From assembly GCA_011390465.1 (NCBI GenBank), contig JAABSH010000005.1:57129-121128 (forward strand): DNA of 64,000 nucleotides. Direction: 5' to 3'. How positions within the stretch are numbered: the stretch's first letter is position 1; each line of letters starts with the position of its first letter. This DNA comes from Desulfobacteraceae bacterium (GTDB taxonomy: Bacteria; Desulfobacterota; Desulfobacteria; Desulfobacterales; Desulfosalsimonadaceae). Position numbers and translations under genes: made by a program. Positions 13,213 through 22,317 of the stretch are shown piece by piece. The notes below the pieces were generated by a model. That model saw only the letters and a program-made list of their open reading frames with translations. It did no database searches and had not been told where the DNA came from.

Positions 13213-14799
13213 TTATCGCGCGTTCAGCCGCTTGTAAATTTTCCGGTTTTTGCGGTAAATATTTTTAAACTCCGCAAACATCCGGTCATAGATCCGCACA
13301 TGATCCGGGTTCGGCGTATAAACAGTATCCACTTCCACGGCATCCGCCACCGCCTCAACAGTCATATATCCCAACGCCACCGCTGCCAGACACCCCGCTC
13401 CCCGGACATTGGCCAGCATCGGCTGCCGAATCTGCCATATTTCCCGGTTAAACACATCCGCAAAAATCTGGCACCAGGTATCAGATGCAGCCCCGCCGCC
13501 GATCATGCGGACCCGCTCCAGGCGCCGTCCTACGAATTTTTCCACCGCTGCCAGCAGCCAGCGGCCGTTGAACGCCACCCCTTCCAGCACGGCCCGCACC
13601 ATATGCGACCGGGTGGTATTCAGGCTCTGGTTGAAAAATCCGCCGCGCACGTATTTATCATCCAGCGGGGTCCGCTCGCCATACAGCCAGGGGGTAAAAA
13701 TCAGCCCGTCACTGCCAGGCAAAATGGTTTTTGCCATTTGATCAAAAACCCGGTAGGTATCTGGCGGACACCCGCCTGTTTTCAGGGCATCGTCATGAAA
13801 AAAAATATTGTCCCGCAGAAAGCTCAGACACGCGCCCGCGGTTTCCTGTTCATCCGCCACAAAATACTTTCCCGGAATAGCGGACGGCAAAGAAGCAATT
13901 CCCCGAAAAATATCGGTTTTTTTAAAGGGCACATGGCAGGTCAGCCAGGCGGAAGTGCCGATATAAAAATGGGCGTCATAGTCCCCCACCCCGCCGGAGC
14001 CAATGGCGGCTGCCTGAATGTCCGGAGTCCCGGTGATTACTTGCACTTTCGGCGAAAGCCCCAGGGACGCGGCCACATCCGGTTTGAGCGGCCCCAGGAT
14101 ATCCGTTGCCTGCTTTAAATCCGGCAGTTTTGCCGGATCAATGCCGGCCATGCGGATAAGCCGCCCGTCATAGGTGATATGATGGATGTCCCGGTTGTCC
14201 GTGACCCAGTGAAGGGTGATAGAATCATAGGACGCGGCGAATTTTCCGGTGAGCCGCAGGTTGATGTAATCTTTGGGCTCTAAAAACTTATAGGTTCGGT
14301 GATAAATATCCGGATGCTGGTTTTTGATGTACAGAATATGGGCCAGGGAATCTTTTCCGGACAAACTGGGGGCCCCGCCGGTCAGGCGCAGCCACCGGGC
14401 GATTTTGGAAATACCGTAGCCTTCAAAATTAATCAGACCGCGCGCGATTTCCCGGACATACCGGCTGCCCCGGGAATCCAGCCAGATCATGGCACTTGCC
14501 AGATGATGGCCGTTTTCAGCCACTGCCACGGTGCCGGACCACTGGGTGGAACAGCTCACGGCAATAATATCATCCGCAGGCACGGAATTTTTTCCCAGAA
14601 CAATTTTCATTGTTTCCAGAATGGACTGCCACCATTCTTCCGGGTCCTGTTCCGCGCCGCCGTCCGGCAGCAGCACCAGCCTGTTTTGAACAAACGCGGC
14701 ATCTTTTACTTCTCCCCGGCAGGACACCAGGGCGCACTTGGGGCCGGAAGTGCCCAGATCAATGGCAAGAATGTATTTTTCTTTATTCTTGGGCCCCAT
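13213..14799 (-). CDS. FGGY-family carbohydrate kinase (xylulokinase-like)
   Basis: This 528-residue FGGY kinase has the N-terminal ATPase fold ([18 protein letters not shown]), [10 protein letters not shown], and the C-terminal phosphate motif [20 protein letters not shown]. The family phosphorylates sugars or polyols with ATP; the branch resembles xylulokinase, but substrate cannot be set from sequence. It is upstream of, and probably cotranscribed with, the S1P-lyase-like enzyme. A kinase making a phosphorylated substrate for that lyase would be a simple reading of the pair. Confidence 0.85.
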   Translation of the reverse strand: MGPKNKEKYILAIDLGTSGPKCALVSCRGEVKDAAFVQNRLVLLPDGGAEQDPEEWWQSILETMKIVLGKNSVPADDIIAVSCSTQWSGTVAVAENGHHLASAMIWLDSRGSRYVREIARGLINFEGYGISKIARWLRLTGGAPSLSGKDSLAHILYIKNQHPDIYHRTYKFLEPKDYINLRLTGKFAASYDSITLHWVTDNRDIHHITYDGRLIRMAGIDPAKLPDLKQATDILGPLKPDVAASLGLSPKVQVITGTPDIQAAAIGSGGVGDYDAHFYIGTSAWLTCHVPFKKTDIFRGIASLPSAIPGKYFVADEQETAGACLSFLRDNIFFHDDALKTGGCPPDTYRVFDQMAKTILPGSDGLIFTPWLYGERTPLDDKYVRGGFFNQSLNTTRSHMVRAVLEGVAFNGRWLLAAVEKFVGRRLERVRMIGGGAASDTWCQIFADVFNREIWQIRQPMLANVRGAGCLAAVALGYMTVEAVADAVEVDTVYTPNPDHVRIYDRMFAEFKNIYRKNRKIYKRLNAR

Positions 14800-14818
14800 C
14801 TGCGGATATCACACGGCG

Positions 14819-15406
14819 TTATCGATCAGGCCGGTAAATCACGGTTAAGGCATCTTCCGGGTCTGATGCCAGCCGCACAGCCAAATGCATCACATAATCC
14901 GGGGCCCCCAGCACCGCCTTCAGATCCAGCCTTCCGGCCCCGTCGGTCTGTGCCTGCCGTTCCATGGTCTGCTGTTTATCCGTAATAATAACCGTTTCAT
15001 GGGCTGCGGGCTTTTTTTCTCCGCAGGGCACAAACTCTCCGGTTTCATATTTTCCCAGGGGCTTTATTTCTTTTGAGTTTTCCACCACCGCCTGGCTTTT
15101 GGCCGCATCATAGATTCCCAGCCCGAAAATAACCAGTTCCATCATGGAAAATACCCGGCCCCGGCGCTGTTTCTGGGCAATGCGCACTTTCTCCGCAACA
15201 ATGGGGCACACGGGGGTCTTTTCAAGAACAATTACACCGGCGTAAATGCTGCCCGAGATCTGGTGTTTCGCCAACTCGCCCACGGATTTCTCCCCATCCT
15301 CCAGCCGGTAAATCATCGGTCCAGTGCTCGTCGCAACCGTAGAGCAGCCGGCTCCCCCCACCGTCAGCATCACCGCAATGAGCAGGCAGGCAAGTTTTGT
15401 CTTCAT
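14819..15406 (-). CDS. Predicted lipoprotein, unknown function
   Basis: A 195-residue protein with a lipoprotein signal MKTKLACLLIAVMLTVGGAGC; the lipobox cysteine is residue 21. The mature part has no domain I recognise. It contains a short hydrophobic stretch (MMELVIFGLGIYDAA), and its C-terminal half (TDGAGRLDLKAVLGAPDYV) looks like a small beta-rich domain. AAAGGA lies upstream of the ATG. It is 19 bases from the FGGY kinase start and may be cotranscribed with it. Confidence 0.7.
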   Translation of the reverse strand: MKTKLACLLIAVMLTVGGAGCSTVATSTGPMIYRLEDGEKSVGELAKHQISGSIYAGVIVLEKTPVCPIVAEKVRIAQKQRRGRVFSMMELVIFGLGIYDAAKSQAVVENSKEIKPLGKYETGEFVPCGEKKPAAHETVIITDKQQTMERQAQTDGAGRLDLKAVLGAPDYVMHLAVRLASDPEDALTVIYRPDR

Positions 15407-15545
15407 CCTGATTCGTCCTTTCCCTTATAGTTCAATGATTGGGTTATCCAATTTAACTGATTGACATCAAAACAAAAATTCTGGTAAAAAAACATATCAG
15501 AAAGTCTTTGCAATCTCAACCCATAATCATAGCAAGGAGACCATT

Positions 15546-15980
15546 GTGAAATACATCGTGATATCGTGCGTTTTTCTTTTTGCCCTGGCCGGCTGTATGA
15601 TGGAGCCCTATAATCAGGCATTTGACGAGGACGCCGGTCCCTATCCGGAACATTATGAAGATCTCATCCGCGGATTTCTGGATCAATACCTTGAAAACCC
15701 GGCATCCATAAAAAACCTGACCATTGTCAAGCCGCCGGAAAAGAAAATTATAGAGCACCGTCAGGAATCCATCTCCCTGGCCAAAGGCAATCAGGTGTGG
15801 GAGAGTTTTATCGCGTTTGAAGCAAAAAACCGAAATGGAAAAATGGTGCGGGACTTTCATGTGATCTGGATCCGCAACAACCGCATCATGGCTTTTGACT
15901 ATAAAAAACCGGATCTGGATTATCGATTTGAACATCGGTTTGAGCCGGCAGTGTCGCCTGAAAATGAAACAGAAGAGTAA
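15546..15980 (+). CDS. Predicted lipoprotein, unknown function
   Basis: This 144-residue protein starts at GTG with AAGGAG upstream. MKYIVISCVFLFALAGC is a lipoprotein signal with lipobox LAGC. The mature protein has FIAFEAKNRNGKMVRDFHVIWIRNNRIMAFDY, which suggests a small beta-sheet domain, but I recognise no family. It is divergent from the lipoprotein gene at 14819. A dispersed repeat begins directly after its TAA. Confidence 0.7.
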   Translation: MKYIVISCVFLFALAGCMMEPYNQAFDEDAGPYPEHYEDLIRGFLDQYLENPASIKNLTIVKPPEKKIIEHRQESISLAKGNQVWESFIAFEAKNRNGKMVRDFHVIWIRNNRIMAFDYKKPDLDYRFEHRFEPAVSPENETEE

Positions 15981-16068
15981 AATCCTGGCCCAAAGAACCC
16001 GGCCTCGGCTTGCCCATAGAAGAGGCTTGTTTAGCTCAAGCCGAAAAGTTAGAAGTGCCTAAAGTGCC
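15981..16068 (+). repeat. Dispersed intergenic repeat, copy A
   Basis: The segment from aatcctggcc to cctaaagtgcc matches 56021-56106 over ~85 bp with few differences. It contains hairpin GGCTTG-TTTAGCT-CAAGCC (16024-16042) and a second CGGCTTG upstream that could pair with the same CAAGCCG arm. It begins right after the lipoprotein stop and runs over the last codons of the convergent ksgA gene. Possible roles: bidirectional terminator or a mobile palindromic unit. Confidence 0.8.
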
Positions 16069-16928
16069 TTGTATGCTGCCTGAGATTCGGCAAAGCGATT
16101 GGCAAGTTTTACAAATTCTGCCACAGACAACGATTCCGCCCGCCGGCCCGGATCAATGCCCGCGCGCTCAAGTATATCCATGATGGAATCAGCGTCGAGT
16201 TTTGCTTTTGGGCGCAGGTTTAAAAGAGCGTTTTTCAATGTTTTCCGGCGAGTGGAAAATGCGGCCTTCACCACATCAGAGAGCATGGTTTCATCTGCTG
16301 CCGGATTTTCAATAATTTCCTTAAACCGGATTTCGATCACTTCAGATGCCACTTTGGGCGCGGGCAAAAACAGGTGCGCCCCAACATTTGCCAGCTTTCG
16401 CACTTCCGCGCTGTACTGCAGCATCACAGACAATCTGCCGTAGTCCTTTGACCCCGGCCCGGCGGCCAGGCGGCAGGCCACTTCTTTCTGAAACATCAAC
16501 GCCGCCCGGGCGATTGACTGTTTTGCCGCCAGAAGCGCCACCAGAATCTGGGAGGAAATATTATACGGCAGGTTTCCCAAAACCACCAGTTTCCGATTTT
16601 CCCGGCTGCTGATGGCGGCAATATCAACGGTTAAAATATCTGCGGTCATCAGCGTGACATTGTAAATACCTTGCTTTTCCAGCTCACTTTTCAGCACATC
16701 CGCCACTGCATAATCCTTTTCCACGGCATACACATGACGGGCCGTCCGGGCCGCCGGAAGGGTCAGTGCCCCTAAACCCGCACCAATCTCCAACACAATG
16801 TCATCACCAGACAAAAGGACCCGGTCCACAATCATCCGGGCCGTGGACGGATCCCGCAGGAAATTCTGGCCGAATTGTTTTTTCGGATAAAGATCCTTAG
16901 ACGCGAGCAGGGTTTTGGGTGATGTCAT
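16059..16928 (-). CDS. ksgA: 16S rRNA (A1518/A1519-N6) dimethyltransferase
   Basis: This 289-residue RsmA/KsgA protein has KKQFGQNFLRDPSTARMIV, the SAM-binding VLEIGAGLGALTLPAA, the catalytic VVLGNLPYNISSQILV and a C-terminal helical domain. It dimethylates two adjacent adenines in the 3' end of 16S rRNA during small-subunit assembly. Its stop codon lies inside the dispersed repeat shared with 56 kb, so the last residues (KAL) come from repeat sequence. Confidence 0.96.
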   Translation of the reverse strand: MTSPKTLLASKDLYPKKQFGQNFLRDPSTARMIVDRVLLSGDDIVLEIGAGLGALTLPAARTARHVYAVEKDYAVADVLKSELEKQGIYNVTLMTADILTVDIAAISSRENRKLVVLGNLPYNISSQILVALLAAKQSIARAALMFQKEVACRLAAGPGSKDYGRLSVMLQYSAEVRKLANVGAHLFLPAPKVASEVIEIRFKEIIENPAADETMLSDVVKAAFSTRRKTLKNALLNLRPKAKLDADSIMDILERAGIDPGRRAESLSVAEFVKLANRFAESQAAYKAL

Positions 16929-17095
16929 ATCCGGCTGTTACAGTTTCTTGTTTTTCAAATAATGATAGAAAATTCAGGAATGCATGGCTGAGATATTTCT
17001 ATTTAACCGACATTGAAAATAATTGCCACTTTTTTCTGTTTCCCTTGATTTTCTTCAACCATAAATGTTCCCAAAGAGGCTGCGCCTTGACCTGT

Positions 17096-17947
17096 TTATG
17101 AAAGGATATGTCGAATCTCTTGTTTGTGCGCCTGATAAATTTGAATATCTTTCGGGTTCCATGGCCGGAACGCTTTATCAATGTATTTTAACGCACCTCT
17201 GGTGAGCATGGGCAGGGATTGAAACACGAATTTCAGGTAAGGTCCCCAATTCTTGCGCTTAAGCAGGATTCCGTCTTTTAGGAGAAAATAAAATTGCATT
17301 CCATAGACCGAAATGAGTGTTGCCGGCATCCAGATAAAAATAAGGGCCAGGGTTAACAGCCAGGTCCGTTTTTCCAGGGCCGCAAACACATCAAAGCACA
17401 CGGCCTGGTGCTCCAGTTCTTCAAGCGCGTGCCAGCGGGTGAAGTCGATTGCGGCATTGGACTGATCTCCCGCCCAGAACCTGTTGTTAACGATAAAATC
17501 CCGGCTGATGGCGGATGTAAAATGCTCAAACGCCGCCGGCATGGCCAGTTCCCACGCCGGCGGAGAAATTTTGCGCATTTTCCCGACAAAAAATTTCTGA
17601 AACCGCTCAAACGGTCGAATCGCCGGATAGCCGCACTTTTTCAACAGCTCATTGCATCGCAGGTGCATCAGCGTATGGCGCCCTTCCTGCCGAATCAGAG
17701 CGTCCATCTCCCGGATCAGCTTTGGCTCGGTAATATTATCCGCGTATTTTCGGACAATATCGATGACCGTTCTTTCCGAGACGGGCACCACAATGGAGAG
17801 GGCGTTCATAAACTGCGAGGTGAAGGGATCTTTCAACCAGTATTTATCGACGCCTGAAAAGTCGAACTCCGGCCTTCGGGGCTCGATGGCGATATTCTCC
17901 GGGGTTGAGCTGTGTGCCGTTTTCGTCTGTGGTATTCTTTTTTTCAT
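17096..17947 (-). CDS. PF10118-type 'metal-dependent hydrolase' with ferritin-like ExxH motifs
   Basis: This ~283-residue protein resembles the PF10118 family, often named metal-dependent hydrolase. It has two ExxH motifs, RQEGRHTLMH and EELEHQAVC, in predicted helices, the pattern of ferritin-like diiron four-helix proteins, so an oxidase or oxygenase role is possible. A hydrophobic segment (LLTLALIFIWMPATLISVYG) suggests membrane contact. I chose ATG 17947; the track's start at 18061 would overlap the AlkB gene. It is the last gene of the cluster running from 23822 down. Function unknown; the diiron reading is my inference. Confidence 0.7.
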   Translation of the reverse strand: MKKRIPQTKTAHSSTPENIAIEPRRPEFDFSGVDKYWLKDPFTSQFMNALSIVVPVSERTVIDIVRKYADNITEPKLIREMDALIRQEGRHTLMHLRCNELLKKCGYPAIRPFERFQKFFVGKMRKISPPAWELAMPAAFEHFTSAISRDFIVNNRFWAGDQSNAAIDFTRWHALEELEHQAVCFDVFAALEKRTWLLTLALIFIWMPATLISVYGMQFYFLLKDGILLKRKNWGPYLKFVFQSLPMLTRGALKYIDKAFRPWNPKDIQIYQAHKQEIRHILS

Positions 17948-18003
17948 TTTCCGTACCTTATGTGAATGAAAAGAAACGAATCGATTGATTGATTTAAAAA
18001 TCG

Positions 18004-19056
18004 TTAATCTTGTTGGCCCGCCCTGAACTCCAAAGCCCGCGGGTCCATTATCTTGCGCCAAACCGGCGGAATAAACGCCAGCACAATCATCCCCGCATAT
18101 CCGGTGGGCAACTGGGGCACGCCGTCGTAATGACGAAGCAACTGATAACGATGCCCCGGTTTGTAGTGATGGTCCGAATGGCGCTGTATATTAAACAGAA
18201 AATGGTTGCTCAGCCAGTTGGAAGAATTCCAGGAGTGCCGGGGTCGGACCGGTTCGTATGTCCCCGGTGCAATCTCTTTGCGCAGCAGCCCGTAATGCAC
18301 CACATAGTTTGCGGTTTCGACAAGGATAATAGCAATAAAACTCTGTGCAAGAAGGAACAAAACCCCCATCTTTCCAAATATCACGGCAAAGAAAACAATA
18401 TAAGCCGCCTGAAATAAAAGCCCCAAAATCATTGGATTGCGCAGACTCCAGACCGGTTTGTTCTGCCTTTTCATCCGGTCGGCTTCAAATTGCCAGGCAT
18501 TTTTGAACCCACCCAGAATGGTACGCGGCAAAAACGCATACAGCGATTCTCCTAAACGTGCAGTCGCCGGATCTTCAAACGTGGCCACCCGCCGGTGGTG
18601 CCCGACAACATGTTCCAACCCGAAATGCATGTATAATACGCTGCACAGAATGACTTTTGAAAGCGCGTGTTCGAATTTATGGTTCACCCGATGCGCCAGT
18701 TCATGGGCCGCGCTAAGCCCCAGGATATCGGATGAGATCCCTATGGAAAGAATAATGCCAACTGTTTCCAGAATCCGCAAATCACCATAGCTGACCACAT
18801 ACGCACCCCAGAAAACAACCGCAATCTGGACCGGTGCGCACAAAAGCGTCAGGATTTTATACCGGCTGTCCGATTCAAGTTCCTTTTCCGTTTCTTTGGC
18901 CGGGTTTCGCGTATCTTTGCCGATAACCGTATCTAAAACCGGTCCGATGCCGAAAACCAGAAACGGTGTGATAAAGGTATAAATCCCACCGAGCCAGTAG
19001 CCGATAATCACGCTGACCGGGACCAGATATACCATTGAAAACGCTAAAACATTCAT
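18004..19056 (-). CDS. alkB: AlkB-type alkane 1-monooxygenase homologue
   Basis: A ~350-residue integral membrane diiron protein with all the AlkB histidine motifs in order: HELAHR (118-123), EHVVGHHRRVATFEDPA (from 148), the AlkB signature NYVVHYGLLR (from 250) and NIQRHSDHHYKPGHRYQ (His box 291-297). Several TM helices surround them. AlkB uses O2 and rubredoxin electrons to hydroxylate terminal alkane carbons; that is unexpected in a genome with strict-anaerobe markers. No rubredoxin gene is adjacent. The ATG at 19056 is preferred over 19095, which overlaps the upstream gene. Cotranscription with neighbours on both sides is likely. Fatty acid or other lipid hydroxylation is a possible alternative substrate class. 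Confidence 0.9.
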   Translation of the reverse strand: MNVLAFSMVYLVPVSVIIGYWLGGIYTFITPFLVFGIGPVLDTVIGKDTRNPAKETEKELESDSRYKILTLLCAPVQIAVVFWGAYVVSYGDLRILETVGIILSIGISSDILGLSAAHELAHRVNHKFEHALSKVILCSVLYMHFGLEHVVGHHRRVATFEDPATARLGESLYAFLPRTILGGFKNAWQFEADRMKRQNKPVWSLRNPMILGLLFQAAYIVFFAVIFGKMGVLFLLAQSFIAIILVETANYVVHYGLLRKEIAPGTYEPVRPRHSWNSSNWLSNHFLFNIQRHSDHHYKPGHRYQLLRHYDGVPQLPTGYAGMIVLAFIPPVWRKIMDPRALEFRAGQQD

Positions 19057-19075
19057 TGTGGATTCATTCTCCGTT

Positions 19076-21217
19076 TTATCCCCGCCGCCAGGCATGATAC
19101 TTACCCAGCCAGTTCAGGATTTTTTCCGGGGCATGGGCTTTTTTCCAGACACCGGCCGCATACTTGTTGGCTTCCGACATAGTGGGATAGGTGTGGATAG
19201 TGCCCAGAATTTTGTTGAGCCCCAGCCCATGCTTCATGGCGAACACATATTCCGCCAGGATATCACCGGCATGCGCGCCGACAATGGTAACGCCCAGAAT
19301 TTTGTCCGTGCCGGGTTTGGTCAGCACTTTTATGAACCCGTAGTCTTCGGAATCGGCAATGGCCCGGTCGAGATCATTAATTTCATAACGGGTGAGCTCA
19401 AACGCGATGTCTTTTTCTTTGGCTTCGGTTTCATTTAAGCCCACCCGGGCCACTTCCGGATCGGTATACGTGGCCCACGGGATGGCGCTGTAATCGACTC
19501 TAAATGACTTCAACCCGCCGAAAAGCGCGTTGACCGACGCATACCAGGCCTGATGCCCGGCCACATGGGTGAATTGATAAGGACCCACCACATCTCCTGC
19601 GCAATAAATCGTGGGGACGCTGGTCTGGAGAAATTCATTGGCAGAAATCGTTTTCCGGGGCGTCAATTCAATGCCCAGTTCCTCCAGGCCGAATCCGCTG
19701 ATATTGGCGGCCCGTCCCACGGCCACTAAAATTTCGTCAAACGGGATGCTGACATCCTGGCCGTTGTGATCACAGACCAGCGTTTTTTCGCCGGTTTCAA
19801 TTTTCACTGCTTTGGCCCGATGCCCGGTCAACACGCGTACCCCTTCGCTTTCCAGTTTTTCCTGGATCAGCGCTGCCACCTCCGCATCCTCCCGACCCAT
19901 AATCTGGGGCATCATCTCCACCTGGGTGACCGCCGATCCCAGCCGGCCGAAGGTCTGGGTCAGTTCGCATCCGATGGGACCGCCGCCGAGCACCACCAGG
20001 CGTTTCGGCTGGTCTTTAATCTCCCAGACATTATCCGATGTCAGATAGGTCACGTTTTCCAGGCCGGGAATGGGCGGCACAAAAGGCCGGGCACCACTTG
20101 CGATCACGATTTTTTTGGTGGTCAGGATTCTGCCGTTGACCTCCACCGTATACGGGGAAGTGATTCTGGCCGCTCCGGAAATGCATTCCACGCCAAGTTG
20201 TGAATACCGCTCCACGGAATCATGGGGTTCGATTTTTGCAATCACCTGATGCACCCGCTCCATGACCCGGGCAAAATTAAAATCAATAGTTCCGCTGTCA
20301 AACCCGAACTCTTTGGCCCGCCGCACATAGGACAAAATTTTGGCGGACCGGATCAGGGCCTTGCTGGGGACGCACCCGGTATTTAGGCAGTCGCCCCCCA
20401 TTTTACGCTTTTCAATCATAGCGACTTTGGCCCGCACGGTGGCCGCGATATAGGACGTCACCAGGCCGGCGGCTCCGGCGCCGATCACCACCAGATTGTA
20501 ATCGAATTTCTTCGGTTTCGGGTATTTTGCCAGAACTTTTTTGGATTGGATTTTGGCGGTCACTTTTTTGGCAATTAACGGAAAAATTCCCAGCAGGGCA
20601 AAGGAAAAAATCAGATCCGGCGACAGAATGCCGGATAAGGAATCAATCTGCGCCAGCTGCGTGCCGGCATTGACATACACCGCCGTGCCGGCCAGCATGC
20701 CCACCTGGCTGACAAGATAAAACACCCCGGTCCGGATGGGGGTAAGCCCCATCACCAGATTAATCACAAAAAACGGAAAAATCGGGACCAGCCGCAGGGT
20801 GAACAGATAAAAGGCCCCGTCTTTCTCTATGCCTTTATTAACGGCTTTCAGGCGGTCGCCAAAACTCTTCTGGACAGTATCCCGCAGCAAAAAACGGGCC
20901 ACCAGAAAGGCGCAGGTCGCGCCGATGGTGCTGGCAAAAGAGACCAGGACCAGGCCGAACCAGAAACCGAAAATCGCGCCCCCGGCAAGGGTCATGACCG
21001 CAGCGCCGGGAAGCGACAAGGCCGCCACGAGAATATATATTGCCATGTAAACGGCCATGCTCATCAGCTGATGGCCGGCGTAAAAGGATTCCAGGGCCGC
21101 CTGCCGGGATTTAAGATAATCAAAGGACAAGTATTGCCCGAGATCAAAGGCAAAAAAAACAGCCACCAGGGCGGCGATGAGCAGCACGATCAGAATTCTG
21201 GGAAGATGTGATCTCAT
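19076..21217 (-). CDS. VTT (TVP38/TMEM64)-flavin disulfide reductase fusion
   Basis: A 713-residue fusion. Residues ~1-235 are a TVP38/TMEM64 (VTT, DedA-like) membrane domain with LSLPGAAVMTLAGGAIFG and RLVPIFPFFVINLVMG. From residue ~240 a complete mercuric reductase/lipoamide dehydrogenase-like enzyme follows: FAD site VVIGAGAAGLV, redox-active CLNTGC (in GGDCLNTGCVPSKAL), NAD(P) site VVLGGGPIGCELTQ, and the C-terminal dimer interface with GTIHTYPTMSEA. It should pass electrons from NAD(P)H to a disulfide or other acceptor at the membrane. Its ATG overlaps the stop of the radical SAM gene (ATGA). The acceptor is unknown. Confidence 0.9.
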   Translation of the reverse strand: MRSHLPRILIVLLIAALVAVFFAFDLGQYLSFDYLKSRQAALESFYAGHQLMSMAVYMAIYILVAALSLPGAAVMTLAGGAIFGFWFGLVLVSFASTIGATCAFLVARFLLRDTVQKSFGDRLKAVNKGIEKDGAFYLFTLRLVPIFPFFVINLVMGLTPIRTGVFYLVSQVGMLAGTAVYVNAGTQLAQIDSLSGILSPDLIFSFALLGIFPLIAKKVTAKIQSKKVLAKYPKPKKFDYNLVVIGAGAAGLVTSYIAATVRAKVAMIEKRKMGGDCLNTGCVPSKALIRSAKILSYVRRAKEFGFDSGTIDFNFARVMERVHQVIAKIEPHDSVERYSQLGVECISGAARITSPYTVEVNGRILTTKKIVIASGARPFVPPIPGLENVTYLTSDNVWEIKDQPKRLVVLGGGPIGCELTQTFGRLGSAVTQVEMMPQIMGREDAEVAALIQEKLESEGVRVLTGHRAKAVKIETGEKTLVCDHNGQDVSIPFDEILVAVGRAANISGFGLEELGIELTPRKTISANEFLQTSVPTIYCAGDVVGPYQFTHVAGHQAWYASVNALFGGLKSFRVDYSAIPWATYTDPEVARVGLNETEAKEKDIAFELTRYEINDLDRAIADSEDYGFIKVLTKPGTDKILGVTIVGAHAGDILAEYVFAMKHGLGLNKILGTIHTYPTMSEANKYAAGVWKKAHAPEKILNWLGKYHAWRRG

Positions 21218-22212
21218 TTTTCACCATAATACCGGGACGGCCCTTCCCAGGTTTCCCATCCACATTCTTTATAGATGGTCTTGCAGGTTTGCACAGTTTC
21301 TCCCCTGCCTTCTTCTGTTTTTTCCTCAACATCTCTGGGGTTTGCGCCGGATTCAGCCCAAAAGAGCGTTGCCCCGGCAAGTCCGCCCAGCGTACAGGGT
21401 TCATGGGTGCAATTGCCCTGGACCGTCCGGGGCATTCCCAGACGCGTCACCGCTGCAATCTGGGCCATGCGCAGTTCGCTGATCATGCCTTTTTCAGCCA
21501 TCGGTGTTCCGGGAATTGAAATACGGCGGCCGGCGCCGCTGTAAGCCGGATTTAATGAAGCGGTAAACAGGATCATATCCGCCAATTCTTCATTTGAATG
21601 TTCCGGTCCCACAGGCTCTACGCAGGTGCCTACTGCCAGGCCGGCTTCCCGGAAGTTGCGCAGGGATTCGATCCTGGCCCCGGGCTTAAGGCCCGTGTCT
21701 TTTCCTTCTCGCAGGCGCAAGGCATGATAGACGCCCGCATACCCGCAATCCTTTAGTTTTCTGGCACTTTCCAGACTCTGGTCCCCGATATTGGCGACCA
21801 TCAGGGTATCGGGTTTTAAATGTTTGCGAATTTCCTGGGAAATTTCAAGGAACATCGAAAAGGGATACTGGGCCGTGATCATCACATAGACAGCGTTCGC
21901 GCCATCAGCTTCCAACTGGCATGCGTATCCAATGGCGGTTTCTTCGGTAATCCGGGTTTCTTCCGTAAACACGCCATTGACTTTCGCAAAAGAGCAAAAC
22001 ATGCAGTTGCAGGCGCAGGGTGCAAGATTTAACGCAAACTGGGCGTGAATTTCAGCCTTATTCCCGGTCAGTTCTTTGGAAATCCGATTGGACTCTGCCA
22101 TGATCCGAAAAGTTTCCGGGGAATCCGCCGGACAACTGAGCATCCACATCAGCTCTTCTTTGGTAAACGCCACAGCGTCTTGTGATTTCTTCAACAGATC
22201 TTCGATGTTCAT
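21214..22212 (-). CDS. BioB-like radical SAM enzyme
   Basis: A 332-residue radical SAM protein with the cluster motif C66-x3-C70-x2-C73 (CACNCMFC), a TIM-barrel with ALRLREGKDTGLKPGA and IPGTPMA, and a BioB/HydE-like length. It is not clearly biotin synthase: no other biotin genes are present and the neighbours are lipid- or redox-type genes. It also lacks an obvious DUF3641 tail, so it does not look like ArsS. The ATG at 22212 has GGAG 7 bases upstream; the track's first codon is TTG. It overlaps the following fusion gene by four bases, so they are translationally coupled. Substrate unknown. Confidence 0.85.
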   Translation of the reverse strand: MNIEDLLKKSQDAVAFTKEELMWMLSCPADSPETFRIMAESNRISKELTGNKAEIHAQFALNLAPCACNCMFCSFAKVNGVFTEETRITEETAIGYACQLEADGANAVYVMITAQYPFSMFLEISQEIRKHLKPDTLMVANIGDQSLESARKLKDCGYAGVYHALRLREGKDTGLKPGARIESLRNFREAGLAVGTCVEPVGPEHSNEELADMILFTASLNPAYSGAGRRISIPGTPMAEKGMISELRMAQIAAVTRLGMPRTVQGNCTHEPCTLGGLAGATLFWAESGANPRDVEEKTEEGRGETVQTCKTIYKECGWETWEGPSRYYGEK

Positions 22213-22317
22213 CAAAATCTCCTTTTTTTAAATGATTGATGTTCCCACGGAAACCGCATGAAAAGCACCATGGCCCGGATATGGCCAAAATGATGATCAA
22301 AGCCGGAAAAATGATCA

